This document shows, piece by piece, positions 14,238-23,469 of a DNA stretch of 47,001 nt. The stretch is from Pseudovibrio sp. Ad37 (lineage in GTDB: Bacteria > Pseudomonadota > Alphaproteobacteria > Rhizobiales > Stappiaceae): NCBI RefSeq assembly GCF_001623075.1, contig NZ_LMCF01000103.1:1-47001 (forward strand), in the 5' to 3' direction. A program made the translations under genes and the position numbers. Position 1 is the stretch's first letter, and each line of letters opens with the position of its first letter. Below the pieces are notes generated by a model, which was not told the DNA's origin, did no database searches, and saw nothing but the letters and a program-made list of their open reading frames with translations.

Positions 14238-14485
14238 TGACAATGACCGTGAGCATTAATGTGGAATTTGGCTCAGATCCTGACATCGTTACCATCCGCA
14301 AATCATCACGATCAACGCCGATAATTGGCGATGTGCTGGGCATTGAAACCGCCGCTGATGGATCACCTTACCGCGTCTTCCTGCGTAACAAGATTCATCG
14401 AAACGAAGCAACAGAATATAGGGGATGGGCGATGTCTGGCGCGATCTCCACCATCCTAACAAGACAGCAGGAGCTGCAAACATGA
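14237..14485 (+). CDS. Unknown 82-residue protein in methyltransferase-helicase operon
   Basis: This is a small, mostly beta protein (VSINVEFGSDPDIVTIRKSS, then PYRVFLRNKIHR) with no family I recognise. It begins at ATG 14237, overlapping the stop of the preceding gene, after GGAGGTGGAG, which is a very strong ribosome site. Its TGA overlaps the ATG of the large downstream gene (ATGA at 14482-14485). The tight coupling on both sides supports it as a real gene and a likely stoichiometric partner of its neighbours. Confidence 0.72.
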   Translation: MTMTVSINVEFGSDPDIVTIRKSSRSTPIIGDVLGIETAADGSPYRVFLRNKIHRNEATEYRGWAMSGAISTILTRQQELQT

Positions 14486-17400
14486 GCTGGCGCGTCCGTT
14501 CAAAAAATATCGCCTCTCGTGGCTCAAACTCTGCAAAAGCTGTATCCCTTGCCGACTTGCATAGAAGACGCAACGAAACAAGCTCTCAGTATTTTACCCC
14601 TGAATGGGTTGCACGCGGCATCTGGCACCTCTTTAAACCATACCTCACTGCAGGGGAGCAGAGTGACAAAAGCAACTTCTCGGTACTGGACAACTCCATA
14701 GGTTCAGGAATGCTCTTTGAAGGCGCCCCAGTCGAGAAACTGAGCCTCTTCGGAATTGACACCGACGCACGTTGTATTGAGGCACTTTCTGATGATGCGC
14801 ACGCCGCAGATTTGGACTATGAATTTCTCGTTGGAAGCATGGCGGATTTGCGCGCAAAAGGCTTTGACTTTGCAGTCATCAATCCGCCGTTCTCGCTGCA
14901 GCTGGAAAGTCCCAACCTTATTGATTTCGGCTGTAACAGTTTCGGGCCTTTTGGAAAAGGAACGTCAGCGCTCAGCCATGAATACGCGCTTGAACATGCC
15001 TTAAGTGCGGCACGTTTTGTGGCAGCAGTTCTGCCGGCGTCCATGGAGGCCTATTGCCGGTCTAAAGAACGATTGCTTCACATCGTACACCTGCCGCAAA
15101 CAGCGTTTTGCAATGAAGGGGCAAATATCAAATGTGCTGTTTTCTTCTTTGCAAAGTTCCGCAACAAAGACGAGGTTCAGAGCACGAAAGTCTCAATGCA
15201 TGATGTCTGGCCAACGTATCAACCAGACAAAATGCATGGCTACTATTGGGAGACGACACCAACGTTATCGCTTGCAGATGTAGACAACTCCGAGCCGGTC
15301 ATTACTTTACCTGTCACCGGGAATAACCGTGTTGAGCTGCACCACAGCAACCGACGGATAACGCTGAAGTACCATTGCGGCCTTGTACAAGCGAAGGTGG
15401 CAAATGGGCTCCTACGCAGGCCTGCAGAAGGTAAGCGCCTCCCAGCCAATCTAAAACACGAGGGAGAAGGTAGATTTCTGCTCGATGTCCTCTTGCTGCA
15501 AAATCAACCCGAGCACGCACTTCAAGAGCTCGTTGACGAGATCAACACATTGGGCGGCAGCGCTTGGATCTCCCCAACCTTGCGTGGTTTCTATACCAAG
15601 CTGATTAAGCGACATGCACGGGCCATTACGCCCATGCGACGTGTCGTCAAAACTAAATCAGTTGGAACAACTGAACTTAGAGCGCGCCGCAGTACTTTAT
15701 TGGAGCCGGGAAACTTCAAGAGCCCAACAGTCAGTAAGGGCGATCAGCTGCGTGCAAAACCTCTTGGGGGTGCATACGAGATCACGCACAAAGGGCAAAC
15801 TGTCACCCTGCGCCGCGACGAAGTCACCCAGCGGTACGAAATTATGAATGACGAGCGCGTTGCCAAGGGGCAATGGGTCGTTAAAGAGGAAGGTTTACCC
15901 TTCCATTTCCCTCAACTAGCGCAGCAGTACGAAAGCCTTATTTCTCGAACAGGGATAAATTGGCTTGCCGACTTCCAGAAATATAGCGTGGTTGAAGGCC
16001 TTATTTCACCATACGGATACATCGGCGGATGGCAGCAAGGCTCTGGAAAGGCGCGCTATGCCCTTGCAATGGCATTGTTGGAGCCAGGTCGCAGTTTGAT
16101 TGTTGTTGAATCCGGCCTTTTGCCCGAGATGCTCAAAGAGATCAAAAAAATCGGCTTGCAAAGCCAATGCTGGCGAGTGCTCAAAAAGGCAGATATGCCG
16201 ACCACCAAGATTTCCATTGTGACATACCGAGAATTGCGTTCAGGCAGTCGCATCAGCTACAGCCGAACACTGACAAAGAATGGCGAGCTTAAAACTCAGT
16301 TTGTTCAGAAAGTTGTTCGTACTGCTGCTGATCGCTGGAGGCGTTTATTCCGGACAGTGCTTGTTGATGAAGGCGGCGTTCTGGCAAACAACAACACTCA
16401 GCAAACACGGGCTATCAGAAAATTGGCGGGTCGAAAGGTCATCCCTCTCGACGGTACACCCCAATACAATTATCCGCGCGACTTGTTGCCTATTTCTGAA
16501 ATCAGTGCCGGTAATGGAACCGCTCACCAACCTTATGGTGTCCGTGGCAGAGGCTTTGTGCAACCAAAGCTCTCCAAGACAACAATAAACGCGCAGCGCG
16601 GAGAAGATGCATTCTTCGACAACCATGTAGTCACGCAGTGGGTAACAAATGAATTCCGAGAGGATCTGCAAAGCGGTGGCAAACGCGAGGTGCCAAAGAT
16701 TAACAACCTCTCGATGTTCCGCGACTGGTTAGCTCCAAACCTCCAACGCCGCCTGCGGGAGGAGCCAGAGCTTTCAGAGTTCAACAACTGCCCAGAACCC
16801 GAGCGCAATGTGTGCCCAATTGAATGGGATCCAGACCATTTTGATCATTATTTAAAAGTCGCGACAGAGTTTTCCGACTGGTACAAAAAGGCACGAGATA
16901 GCTCCGATAAAGCCCTCAATTTGGTGACTGTTTTAGCCCGCATCGGCGCAGTTCAGCGTGCAGCGAACGCACCACACGTAAAAAGCAAAAATACTCTTGG
17001 CACCTTTCAGCCCTTAACCTCAAAGCAACGTTGGGCGCTGGATCGCATCAAGTATTGGACCGCCAAAGGCAAGAAAACAATCTTGTATGCAGAAGCCCCA
17101 GATGTCCTTGAGCGTTTGCATTCCTGCCTGGAACCGCAAGGTATTTCTTCAGTGCTGTTTACCGGGAAACAGGAGATAAATAAGCGTTCCAAAATCCTTG
17201 ATGATGAATTCCGTCACGGTGACACACCAGTGCTATTATCTTCGTGGGTTGGTCAACGTGGTTTGAACCTAGAACAGGCTGGCGTAATCTTGTTTTACGA
17301 GCGTGCTTGGTCTGCCACAAAAGAAGAGCAGGCGATCTACAGAACGCAGCGCCCAAGCCAGACGCAGCACGTGCAGGTTGAGTATGGCCACCTAGCAGGC

Positions 17401-17586
17401 AGCATCGACATTTATCAGGCGCAACTTGTGGAATGGAAAAAGACATCAGCGGAAGCTGGGTTGGATTATGGCGAGCAAATGGATGACGAAGAGGAGTTCT
17501 TACATCTCGATACTCTGCTCAATCGCTTCTGCGAGGAAATCCACCAAATGTCTCCTATTGCCTTGCAGCAACAAGCTGCTGCATAA
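14482..17586 (+). CDS. N6-adenine DNA methyltransferase / SF2 helicase fusion (DarB- or strawberry-notch-like)
   Basis: The 1034-residue protein has two halves. The N-terminal half is an N6-adenine methyltransferase: SSQYFTPEWVARGIWHLF, motif I VLDNSIGSGMLFEG at 68-81, and catalytic NPPF at 134-137. The C-terminal half is an SF2 helicase: GGWQQGSGKARYALAMALL near 514-532 (motif I with a Gly-Lys pair), LVDEGGVLANN near 627 (a DExx variant), LLSSWVGQRGLNLEQ (motif V) and AIYRTQRPSQ (motif VI). Such fusions occur in phage antirestriction proteins like P1 DarB and in conjugative elements, where they protect incoming DNA; defence or restriction is the alternative. ATG 14482 has CAGGAG upstream and a 4-base overlap with the preceding gene. 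No nuclease domain is visible. Confidence 0.82.
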   Translation: MSWRVRSKNIASRGSNSAKAVSLADLHRRRNETSSQYFTPEWVARGIWHLFKPYLTAGEQSDKSNFSVLDNSIGSGMLFEGAPVEKLSLFGIDTDARCIEALSDDAHAADLDYEFLVGSMADLRAKGFDFAVINPPFSLQLESPNLIDFGCNSFGPFGKGTSALSHEYALEHALSAARFVAAVLPASMEAYCRSKERLLHIVHLPQTAFCNEGANIKCAVFFFAKFRNKDEVQSTKVSMHDVWPTYQPDKMHGYYWETTPTLSLADVDNSEPVITLPVTGNNRVELHHSNRRITLKYHCGLVQAKVANGLLRRPAEGKRLPANLKHEGEGRFLLDVLLLQNQPEHALQELVDEINTLGGSAWISPTLRGFYTKLIKRHARAITPMRRVVKTKSVGTTELRARRSTLLEPGNFKSPTVSKGDQLRAKPLGGAYEITHKGQTVTLRRDEVTQRYEIMNDERVAKGQWVVKEEGLPFHFPQLAQQYESLISRTGINWLADFQKYSVVEGLISPYGYIGGWQQGSGKARYALAMALLEPGRSLIVVESGLLPEMLKEIKKIGLQSQCWRVLKKADMPTTKISIVTYRELRSGSRISYSRTLTKNGELKTQFVQKVVRTAADRWRRLFRTVLVDEGGVLANNNTQQTRAIRKLAGRKVIPLDGTPQYNYPRDLLPISEISAGNGTAHQPYGVRGRGFVQPKLSKTTINAQRGEDAFFDNHVVTQWVTNEFREDLQSGGKREVPKINNLSMFRDWLAPNLQRRLREEPELSEFNNCPEPERNVCPIEWDPDHFDHYLKVATEFSDWYKKARDSSDKALNLVTVLARIGAVQRAANAPHVKSKNTLGTFQPLTSKQRWALDRIKYWTAKGKKTILYAEAPDVLERLHSCLEPQGISSVLFTGKQEINKRSKILDDEFRHGDTPVLLSSWVGQRGLNLEQAGVILFYERAWSATKEEQAIYRTQRPSQTQHVQVEYGHLAGSIDIYQAQLVEWKKTSAEAGLDYGEQMDDEEEFLHLDTLLNRFCEEIHQMSPIALQQQAAA

Positions 17587-17620
17587 AAAAATGCCCCGGC
17601 GTCTGGTACACGACCGGGGC
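17584..17620 (-). terminator. Intrinsic terminator on the minus strand, left of the transfer region
   Basis: Reading minus, GCCCCGG...CCGGGGC forms a 7-bp GC-rich stem followed by A and seven T. It would stop transcription arriving from the transfer operon before it enters the plus-strand methyltransferase-helicase gene. The plus-strand side has no T run but the same stem directly follows that gene's stop. Confidence 0.7.
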
Positions 17621-17661
17621 GACTTACCCTTCAGCGAGGAAACTGCGTTGAGGTAAGACAT

Positions 17662-18009
17662 TTGCTATCGATGATTGGATCTTCAATGTCAACACCAGAA
17701 CAACGCCTCGAAATCTACCGGAAGAGTTTTGAACGCTTCGCAGGCAACCAAGGCGACTTAGCGCGCTTGATGGATCTCGGAGGGGCACTTACCAATTCCA
17801 AACGCGGGAACATCAGTGAAAAGCTCAAAGGTGTAAAAGGAAAAGGCATCTCCAAAGCCGAAGCTTTGGCAATCCAGCTGCTTACCGTTTTCTCAACATC
17901 ACTTGCAGAGAACGGCCATTCAGTTTCAGACATCGAATTTGACGAAGATGGTTTCCTGACCAAAGAGACAGAACAGCTCCTAAAAGGGTTGGGCCGCTCC
18001 GCCTCTTAA
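17662..18009 (+). CDS. Small putative DNA-binding protein
   Basis: The 115-residue frame can start at TTG 17662 (GAGG eight bases upstream) or at ATG 17686, giving 107 residues. The stretch NQGDLARLMDLGGALTNSKR, with LKGVKGKGISKAEALAIQLL after it, has the spacing of a helix-turn-helix-like fold with a basic recognition segment, but it does not match a family I can name. The C-terminal 40 residues are acidic. It lies between the methyltransferase-helicase operon and the convergent end of the transfer region, on the far side of a minus-strand terminator. A small regulator is the likely role (inference). Confidence 0.6.
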   Translation: MLSMIGSSMSTPEQRLEIYRKSFERFAGNQGDLARLMDLGGALTNSKRGNISEKLKGVKGKGISKAEALAIQLLTVFSTSLAENGHSVSDIEFDEDGFLTKETEQLLKGLGRSAS

Positions 18010-18016
18010 CTCCACC

Positions 18017-18184
18017 TTATCCCTCGTGAAAGTGGCTGACTGACTGTAGGCTTGTGCCTGCAAGAACAACAAAGGGTAAGGCCCAAAGATAGTGTCCCAA
18101 TGATGCGATGTAGGCCGCGCACACAAGCGGCAATACGAACACAAGTATGAGAAGCAGGGCGTGTTTGATAAGCCTGTCTTTCAT
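18017..18184 (-). CDS. Small membrane protein downstream of traN, 55 residues
   Basis: A 168-base frame runs from ATG 18184, with GAGG five bases upstream, to TAA at 18017. The product begins MKDRLIKHALLLILVFVLPL and has two hydrophobic segments (about 8-28 and 33-45), then a short polar tail. It is probably an inner-membrane hairpin protein. It is the last minus-strand gene of the transfer region in the window, 187 bases after traN. Small membrane proteins at this place in F-type systems are diverse; no function can be assigned. Confidence 0.6.
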   Translation of the reverse strand: MKDRLIKHALLLILVFVLPLVCAAYIASLGHYLWALPFVVLAGTSLQSVSHFHEG

Positions 18185-18325
18185 TGTTGCCTCTATTGAA
18201 GATCTGAATCACGAGTACGGTTGTCGCTGATCAATCTATTGAAGAGTTGTTCTAACCAGACGAAGCTTCCCCCAGTTTGTCAAAATATTTATTTCAGGCG
18301 GAAATCACGCGCTGATACTTGGCGC

Positions 18326-18359
18326 AAGTCCAGCGGAAAGCCTCCTCTCCGCTGGACTT
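18326..18359 (-). promoter_or_regulatory. Perfect 12-bp hairpin after traN, without T run
   Basis: AAGTCCAGCGGA and TCCGCTGGACTT form a perfect stem around a 10-base loop, 12 bases beyond the traN stop. It lacks a T tract on either strand, so it is more likely an mRNA 3'-end stabiliser or attenuating structure than a complete terminator. Confidence 0.45.
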
Positions 18360-18371
18360 CAGAGAACTGTA

Positions 18372-21098
18372 TCAAGGGCTCAAATCTTCATAGGCATTGT
18401 CGCGGTAAGCGTCCACGTCAATTTCGTCCAAACGATCAGTCGTGCGCGTGATAACGTCCTTACGAGTACCATCAGTGTTGAGGTCACTTCCAAAGCCTGT
18501 GAGATTATCAATCGTCATATCTTCTGCGCTTGGCCAGTTTCCTGTTTGATCCAAGATACCAATCCATTCACTCAGATCCATCTGATCCCAATCAAGCTCA
18601 CCTACCTGCTCAATTGTTAGACCCCCGCATTGTGGGTTCTTTGCAGATCCAAATGACTCACCCAACTGCGGGCGAGCCTGTTCCTGAATGATCCTAGAAA
18701 GCGGTGAGTTGAAGCAACAGTAACTCTTCCGTTTCTCAATGCATTGTCCGAGCACTTCAGTTTTGCAATACGATCCGAGCGAGGTGCAACTCTTGAGCTG
18801 GCGTTTCACATTCAGCTTCAGCTCGTCTTCTTCACAAGCCCAAATAATTTTGATGAGCAGCATGGTTACACTGTAAACGGAATAGACCCACATCACCGTC
18901 GACAAGAGCTGTGCCCCCGTCTCCCCGAGCAATTGTTGAGTCAAGTTCCCGGCTGTTTCGCCTGCCAGTGCCTCACCACCTTCTACTGCAAGTGTCCCCA
19001 TACTCTCAGCCGCCACTTCTGTTGCGGTGGTCGCGAACTGTTGACTGATCTGGGCAGCAAGGTCGGCAATTGGCTGCGTGATAGTATCAACGATACCGGA
19101 AAGGTTCTCCACCATGCCTGAGAACGGCTGTGTGATCTGTGTGAAGCCATCGACGATACCCGTTTTTAGAGCGGTATAGGCGCCTTCAAAACCGAGATTA
19201 CCTGCGAGCATTGATGCTCCAGCTTCAAGTTTGGGAACCGTGACAAGAAGGTTCATATAGTCTGTTAGAGAAACATCTTGAGGCTTCTCACAGCAGTCCT
19301 GCACGCCCCCCACGGCTACCTTACAAGAGCCTTTCTCGCCCGCAAAAACCTTACAGCTAACGTCTTCCTCACCAGTCGGAACATCATTCCCATCAAGACC
19401 GGTGCACGTCATGTCTTGCGTAAGGAACTTCACAGCATCCAGTAGAGCTGCAACCTTCGCGAAATCTTCACTTTGTTCCCCTTCAAGATCAAGGCAATCA
19501 TCACCCATGCAACGGATCGGGCCGGAGCAGTTCAACTCTTCATCGATCGCAAAAGACGGGACTTCTGATGTATAGCCGCAGTCGTAAGTGTCCTCATAAA
19601 GATAACATCGCCCACTTTCTCCAGTCGCTCCTTCAACACAGGTGGATCTCACAAAACCGCAGCCAGGATTTTCAGCATACTGAGAGCAGCTGTTGGTGTT
19701 TTCACCCTCATTCATAGGACATTGTTCATTGCCATTCACATCTGTGTAGCAACCTAATTGTCCTTTGTAGAAATCAGTTTCTGCTTCAATACGCACTGCC
19801 CTACAAAGCGGGCTTATTCCAGGAAACGGGGATGGCCCCATTTGGTCTTCACAGATCTTGTAACCATCGACCAGCGCACAACCAAATTCGTCAGAAGGAT
19901 CATTCGTGCAAGTAAAGGTGCCTTCAGCAAATCCATCCATGATGCTCTGTGCTTTTTTTAAAGCGGCTGGAGGTGTCCAGTGATCTCCAGTGATCACTTT
20001 CGTTGGGTCATAACGAATTTGCAAACGCCCGAAGCCTTCACCGGCTCCTGAGACACTCACGCGGATTTTAAAACTAACGACGTCGCCTGGTTCGACGTCT
20101 TTAAACTGAGATGTAATATCCTTGTTGATGTCGTTCTTCACCCAGGACTTAGCGAGCTCACATTTGCCCGATGTTTCAGGTGGGAAATTCTTATTTCCCT
20201 GCCAAACAAGTTCCTCCTGTTCTGGCGGGCCTGCTAAGACTTGAATGTAATCGTCCCATTTGGCATAGGTCAGTTTTACGCTGGTGATTGCATCTGGGTT
20301 CAACACTTCAACCTGTGTTGACGCCTCGTAGATTTTGCAGTTTCCCTTCCAGTAGTTATCGCCAACTCTACCGATCCAAACTTTGACACAGTCAACTCCG
20401 CAGCTGTCCATGTTGTACGGCCCGGAATAGTGGCTGACCACTGCTCCGGAATAGTCGTGCAGTGCATCCGCAGAACCAGTCTCGTCAATAATGCGATCAC
20501 AGGTATAGTTGTCGGGAACATGCGCATTCAGGCGCGTCTCTCGGACGGCTCTGTCAATAGAACAGTCATCAAAGCCGTCCGTGACATCGGTTACACCAAA
20601 TATGTCCTCTGTGGTGCTTAAAACCGGATCTTCACCCCAGTCGATCCGGTCGCGCTTTGCTGCCTGCATGATGATTTCGTAAGCAGCTCCACCCAGTGTA
20701 GTGACGCCCCCGGCTACATCGGCCTCAAGACCAGATAATGCGCCGTCACCAGCCTCGCTCATTCTCGAATTTCGATCATACGCTCCGCGCAGGTTGTCGA
20801 CACTCGTTCCTTCCATGTCAGGAAAATAATAGCTTGAAGGGCGGGTGTTTTCGCTACTCGTGCCCGGATAAAGATCCTGAATATCCAGGCTACCTCCGTC
20901 TTCTCCAGAGAACGTTATCGTATCCCCAGAGATTGAAGGTTGAGACTGATTGTATTGTTGGCCGATTTCCGTACCGAAGCTTTGCCCACTTCTACCAATC
21001 TCTCCAATGGTATCTGCTAATGCTGGTTGCATAGCGAGAAGGTAGGCTATTGAGACCCCGATTGAGGTGCTTCTACTCGCGATTTTGAGAAGTGTCAT
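18372..21098 (-). CDS. traN: TraN-like mating-pair stabilisation protein
   Basis: The 908-residue protein has a signal peptide (hydrophobic stretch ending LLAMQPALADT) and is rich in cysteines, more than 40, concentrated in residues 380-640 and near the C-terminus. This is the hallmark of TraN, an outer-membrane adhesin that stabilises mating pairs by contacting recipient surface proteins. It is longer than F TraN (602) and nearer the size of IncA/C and SXT-type TraN. A hydrophobic stretch at about 735-760 lies in the late part. AGGG lies nine bases before ATG 21098. A terminator hairpin separates it from traU, so its level may be set lower or by its own promoter. DsbC in the same operon would serve its disulfides. 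Confidence 0.85.
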   Translation of the reverse strand: MTLLKIASRSTSIGVSIAYLLAMQPALADTIGEIGRSGQSFGTEIGQQYNQSQPSISGDTITFSGEDGGSLDIQDLYPGTSSENTRPSSYYFPDMEGTSVDNLRGAYDRNSRMSEAGDGALSGLEADVAGGVTTLGGAAYEIIMQAAKRDRIDWGEDPVLSTTEDIFGVTDVTDGFDDCSIDRAVRETRLNAHVPDNYTCDRIIDETGSADALHDYSGAVVSHYSGPYNMDSCGVDCVKVWIGRVGDNYWKGNCKIYEASTQVEVLNPDAITSVKLTYAKWDDYIQVLAGPPEQEELVWQGNKNFPPETSGKCELAKSWVKNDINKDITSQFKDVEPGDVVSFKIRVSVSGAGEGFGRLQIRYDPTKVITGDHWTPPAALKKAQSIMDGFAEGTFTCTNDPSDEFGCALVDGYKICEDQMGPSPFPGISPLCRAVRIEAETDFYKGQLGCYTDVNGNEQCPMNEGENTNSCSQYAENPGCGFVRSTCVEGATGESGRCYLYEDTYDCGYTSEVPSFAIDEELNCSGPIRCMGDDCLDLEGEQSEDFAKVAALLDAVKFLTQDMTCTGLDGNDVPTGEEDVSCKVFAGEKGSCKVAVGGVQDCCEKPQDVSLTDYMNLLVTVPKLEAGASMLAGNLGFEGAYTALKTGIVDGFTQITQPFSGMVENLSGIVDTITQPIADLAAQISQQFATTATEVAAESMGTLAVEGGEALAGETAGNLTQQLLGETGAQLLSTVMWVYSVYSVTMLLIKIIWACEEDELKLNVKRQLKSCTSLGSYCKTEVLGQCIEKRKSYCCFNSPLSRIIQEQARPQLGESFGSAKNPQCGGLTIEQVGELDWDQMDLSEWIGILDQTGNWPSAEDMTIDNLTGFGSDLNTDGTRKDVITRTTDRLDEIDVDAYRDNAYEDLSP

Positions 21099-21134
21099 GC
21101 AATGATCCCTGCCGATGTTGGCGAGACCTTAGAC

Positions 21135-21160
21135 AAAAAAAAAGCTGCCTTCCGGCAGCT
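21135..21160 (-). terminator. Intrinsic terminator between traU and traN
   Basis: Reading minus, AGCTGCCGGAAGGCAGCT is a perfect stem followed by nine T. It lies between the traU stop at 21183 and the traN start at 21098, inside the transfer operon. Confidence 0.85.
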
Positions 21161-21182
21161 CTGCTCTCTTTTTTGTTTTTAC

Positions 21183-22205
21183 TCAGTAATTGCAGCAATC
21201 GTTCCAGCGCCAAATCATGTAGACGAGATCCTCCCCGACTGCCGGAATCTTCCGGCCAAGTCCCCATTTCATAGTACTTTCCCCCATAACATGAGCTGAC
21301 TTAGTTTCAGGACGCGGGTAGACGGACGTGAACTTGTATTGCTGCTTGGGTAGCGTTGGATGGATCTTCCCCTCGCACATTGCTTTTTTGCCTGAAGTTT
21401 TCCATGCAAGGCCGCGCCGGTGCAGTGCTGCCAATACTCTGGCAGTGAGCAAAGAGGTGTCATTTACAATACTCCAGTTCCCGACTTTATTGCCTGATAA
21501 CGGGTATAGTGTTCCCCAAGATCCTGCACACCAAAACATCTCTTTAATTGGACGCCCTGTTGTAGAAGCAATCGCATCTGCAGCACATGCGGTTGTTGCA
21601 ATTGGGTTGGCGACAGCTGCAGCTTCCGGATTGGCAAAGAACGCCATATCGTCGTTGTTCCATGTTGGATCAATTTCGGACATGTACATCATATCCATAT
21701 CCAAATATCCATCCGGATTACATGACTGCTTCACAAACAGATTCAAAATCGCGAGCAGGGGGAAAGCAAAATAATGGTAGTGCATGAACGTCTTATCACC
21801 ACCACCATGTTCTGCATTCCCGTGAGACCCTTGAAACGTGCGGTTAAACGGGAAGCGCACTCCGTTGAGAATTGAGGAACAACCCGGAACACGTTGGAAC
21901 TCTACAAGCCGAGCGGGCTCCCACATAGAGGTTGTTACCCCAGGATGCGGCAATCCCGCACCATCTTTACAAATACACAACGGGTTTTTAGCAGCGTCCT
22001 CGGGGTAGTATCCATCTCCACCCATCGGCACGCCCGCGATCCTAATCGGCAAAACACAGTTCCAGCACACATCCGTAATCATTTTTGGACCGATGAAGCC
22101 CGAAGAATAGCAACCAGCTGCAGCAATAGCTTGTCCACTCCACATACCGATTATACCAGCAACTAACCCGCCTAAGATTGACCGTCTGATTGTTCGCTTT
22201 GTCAT
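21183..22205 (-). CDS. traU: TraU, conjugal transfer periplasmic protein
   Basis: The 340-residue protein has a signal peptide (GLVAGIIGMWSGQAIAAAG) and the TraU opening GPKMITDVCWNCVLPIRIAG. Many cysteines follow, ending with WRWNDCCNY. TraU is a periplasmic component of F-type systems, needed for DNA transfer more than for pilus assembly. Its length agrees with F TraU (330). The start overlaps the end of the TrbC-TraW gene by 4 bases (ATGA). It needs disulfide formation, consistent with DsbC in the operon. Confidence 0.92.
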   Translation of the reverse strand: MTKRTIRRSILGGLVAGIIGMWSGQAIAAAGCYSSGFIGPKMITDVCWNCVLPIRIAGVPMGGDGYYPEDAAKNPLCICKDGAGLPHPGVTTSMWEPARLVEFQRVPGCSSILNGVRFPFNRTFQGSHGNAEHGGGDKTFMHYHYFAFPLLAILNLFVKQSCNPDGYLDMDMMYMSEIDPTWNNDDMAFFANPEAAAVANPIATTACAADAIASTTGRPIKEMFWCAGSWGTLYPLSGNKVGNWSIVNDTSLLTARVLAALHRRGLAWKTSGKKAMCEGKIHPTLPKQQYKFTSVYPRPETKSAHVMGESTMKWGLGRKIPAVGEDLVYMIWRWNDCCNY

Positions 22206-23413
22206 AGTTCGTCCTCACCAAATTCTTCTACTTGGAAATGAAGGTCAGCGGCTGTCACCAGCGACGGTGTGAATTCGAGCTCAAACGTCCGCTTGATATC
22301 CGGGGTGAGCAGATAGACATGCTCTTGCAGGTATTCGGTGATCTCCTCGTAAGACCCCCACCCATCTTCCTTATCGATGCGTGTTGCGATCAAATTTACA
22401 CGCGAAAAACGCGCATCATTCTGCAGTTTCAGAGAAAGCTCTTTCACTAACTCAAGCTGTTTCTTTGAGAGCGGGTCAAACACCAATACCGCTTGAGGAA
22501 AGGAACGTACTTTGAGCGGGTTGATGGATTGTCCACGATGCACAATCAGCTGACCATTCGGTGCTCTCACATCAGCTGTCACGACAAAGGATGGATCGAT
22601 GAAACGTGTCCGAGACTTGATTGCCTGAGGGAGCTCGTTAAAAGTGCGCTTCTGCCAAAAATTCTCAACGGCCTGCTCTTTCTTCGCCTCCCAATCGATT
22701 GCTGCAACTCTTTCTTTTGCGGCTTCAATGAAATCTTGCTCCGTAATCTCCGCAAGCGGCCCTCTCGCGCCCAAGTCACCCGTACGACCTTCCTCAAGCT
22801 TTCGCTCTAACCAAACGGTATCACTCAAGCCAGACACTCGGGCGACCTCTCTCGGCAACCCTATTGCACCTTCTCTTGGTGTGAGTTTCACAACAACTGG
22901 AACCGATTGAATGTTGTGTTTTTTGAAAAGATCCGGATTGATTACAACATTGGGTACGGGATCAAACTTCGATGCCCGTTTTTGAACTTCAAGCACAGCT
23001 TCAGCAAGCTTTGCGTCTTTTGGAATACCGCGCAAAAGCACAATGGAATCTCGCTGCAATGAAGCTGCTTGAAGAACGGCGTTAAAGCTATCTTCCCCCA
23101 TGCCCAATGAGGCAAAAATCAGCCAGCTGTGGTTTGTGTAGGTACTTTTACTCTCCTGAGCTTCCGCCAACATACGCATGTCTTTGTTGGTTCGCTGCAG
23201 TTCTTCCAGTAGCCCCTTTGCCTCTTCTTGGGCTTCTTGTTGGGCACTCTCCTTAGGCAGTAGGCTCTCCAGAGAGGTTATTGGCGAAGCATTTCGGATC
23301 TCGTCAGACTGCTCTCGAATGCCATCAACAATCTGTTTGAACGAGAGTTCTTCTGCGACACTGGGTTGAAGGAGCAATAGCAACGAACACGCTGCAAATA
23401 TGAATTGTTTCAT
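22202..23413 (-). CDS. traW: TrbC-TraW fusion protein
   Basis: The 403-residue protein has a signal peptide (residues 1-20) and a helical linker. A TrbC-like domain from about 95 to 210 includes WLIFASLGMGEDS and IQSVPVVVKL. A TraW-like domain from about 218 includes GPLAEITEQDFIEAAKERV and FIDPSFVVTADVRAPNGQLI. In F these are two proteins, TrbC and TraW, that interact in the periplasm during pilus assembly. Here they are joined in the order TrbC then TraW, a fusion I believe is shared with SXT/IncA/C-type systems. It is flanked by the TraF-like peptidase gene and traU, and overlaps traU by 4 bases. Confidence 0.87.
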   Translation of the reverse strand: MKQFIFAACSLLLLLQPSVAEELSFKQIVDGIREQSDEIRNASPITSLESLLPKESAQQEAQEEAKGLLEELQRTNKDMRMLAEAQESKSTYTNHSWLIFASLGMGEDSFNAVLQAASLQRDSIVLLRGIPKDAKLAEAVLEVQKRASKFDPVPNVVINPDLFKKHNIQSVPVVVKLTPREGAIGLPREVARVSGLSDTVWLERKLEEGRTGDLGARGPLAEITEQDFIEAAKERVAAIDWEAKKEQAVENFWQKRTFNELPQAIKSRTRFIDPSFVVTADVRAPNGQLIVHRGQSINPLKVRSFPQAVLVFDPLSKKQLELVKELSLKLQNDARFSRVNLIATRIDKEDGWGSYEEITEYLQEHVYLLTPDIKRTFELEFTPSLVTAADLHFQVEEFGEDEL

Positions 23414-23469
23414 GGGAACACCTGTTCAAAAAGACAGTGAAACCTCGTTCATCCGACCGAATTGGCTTC

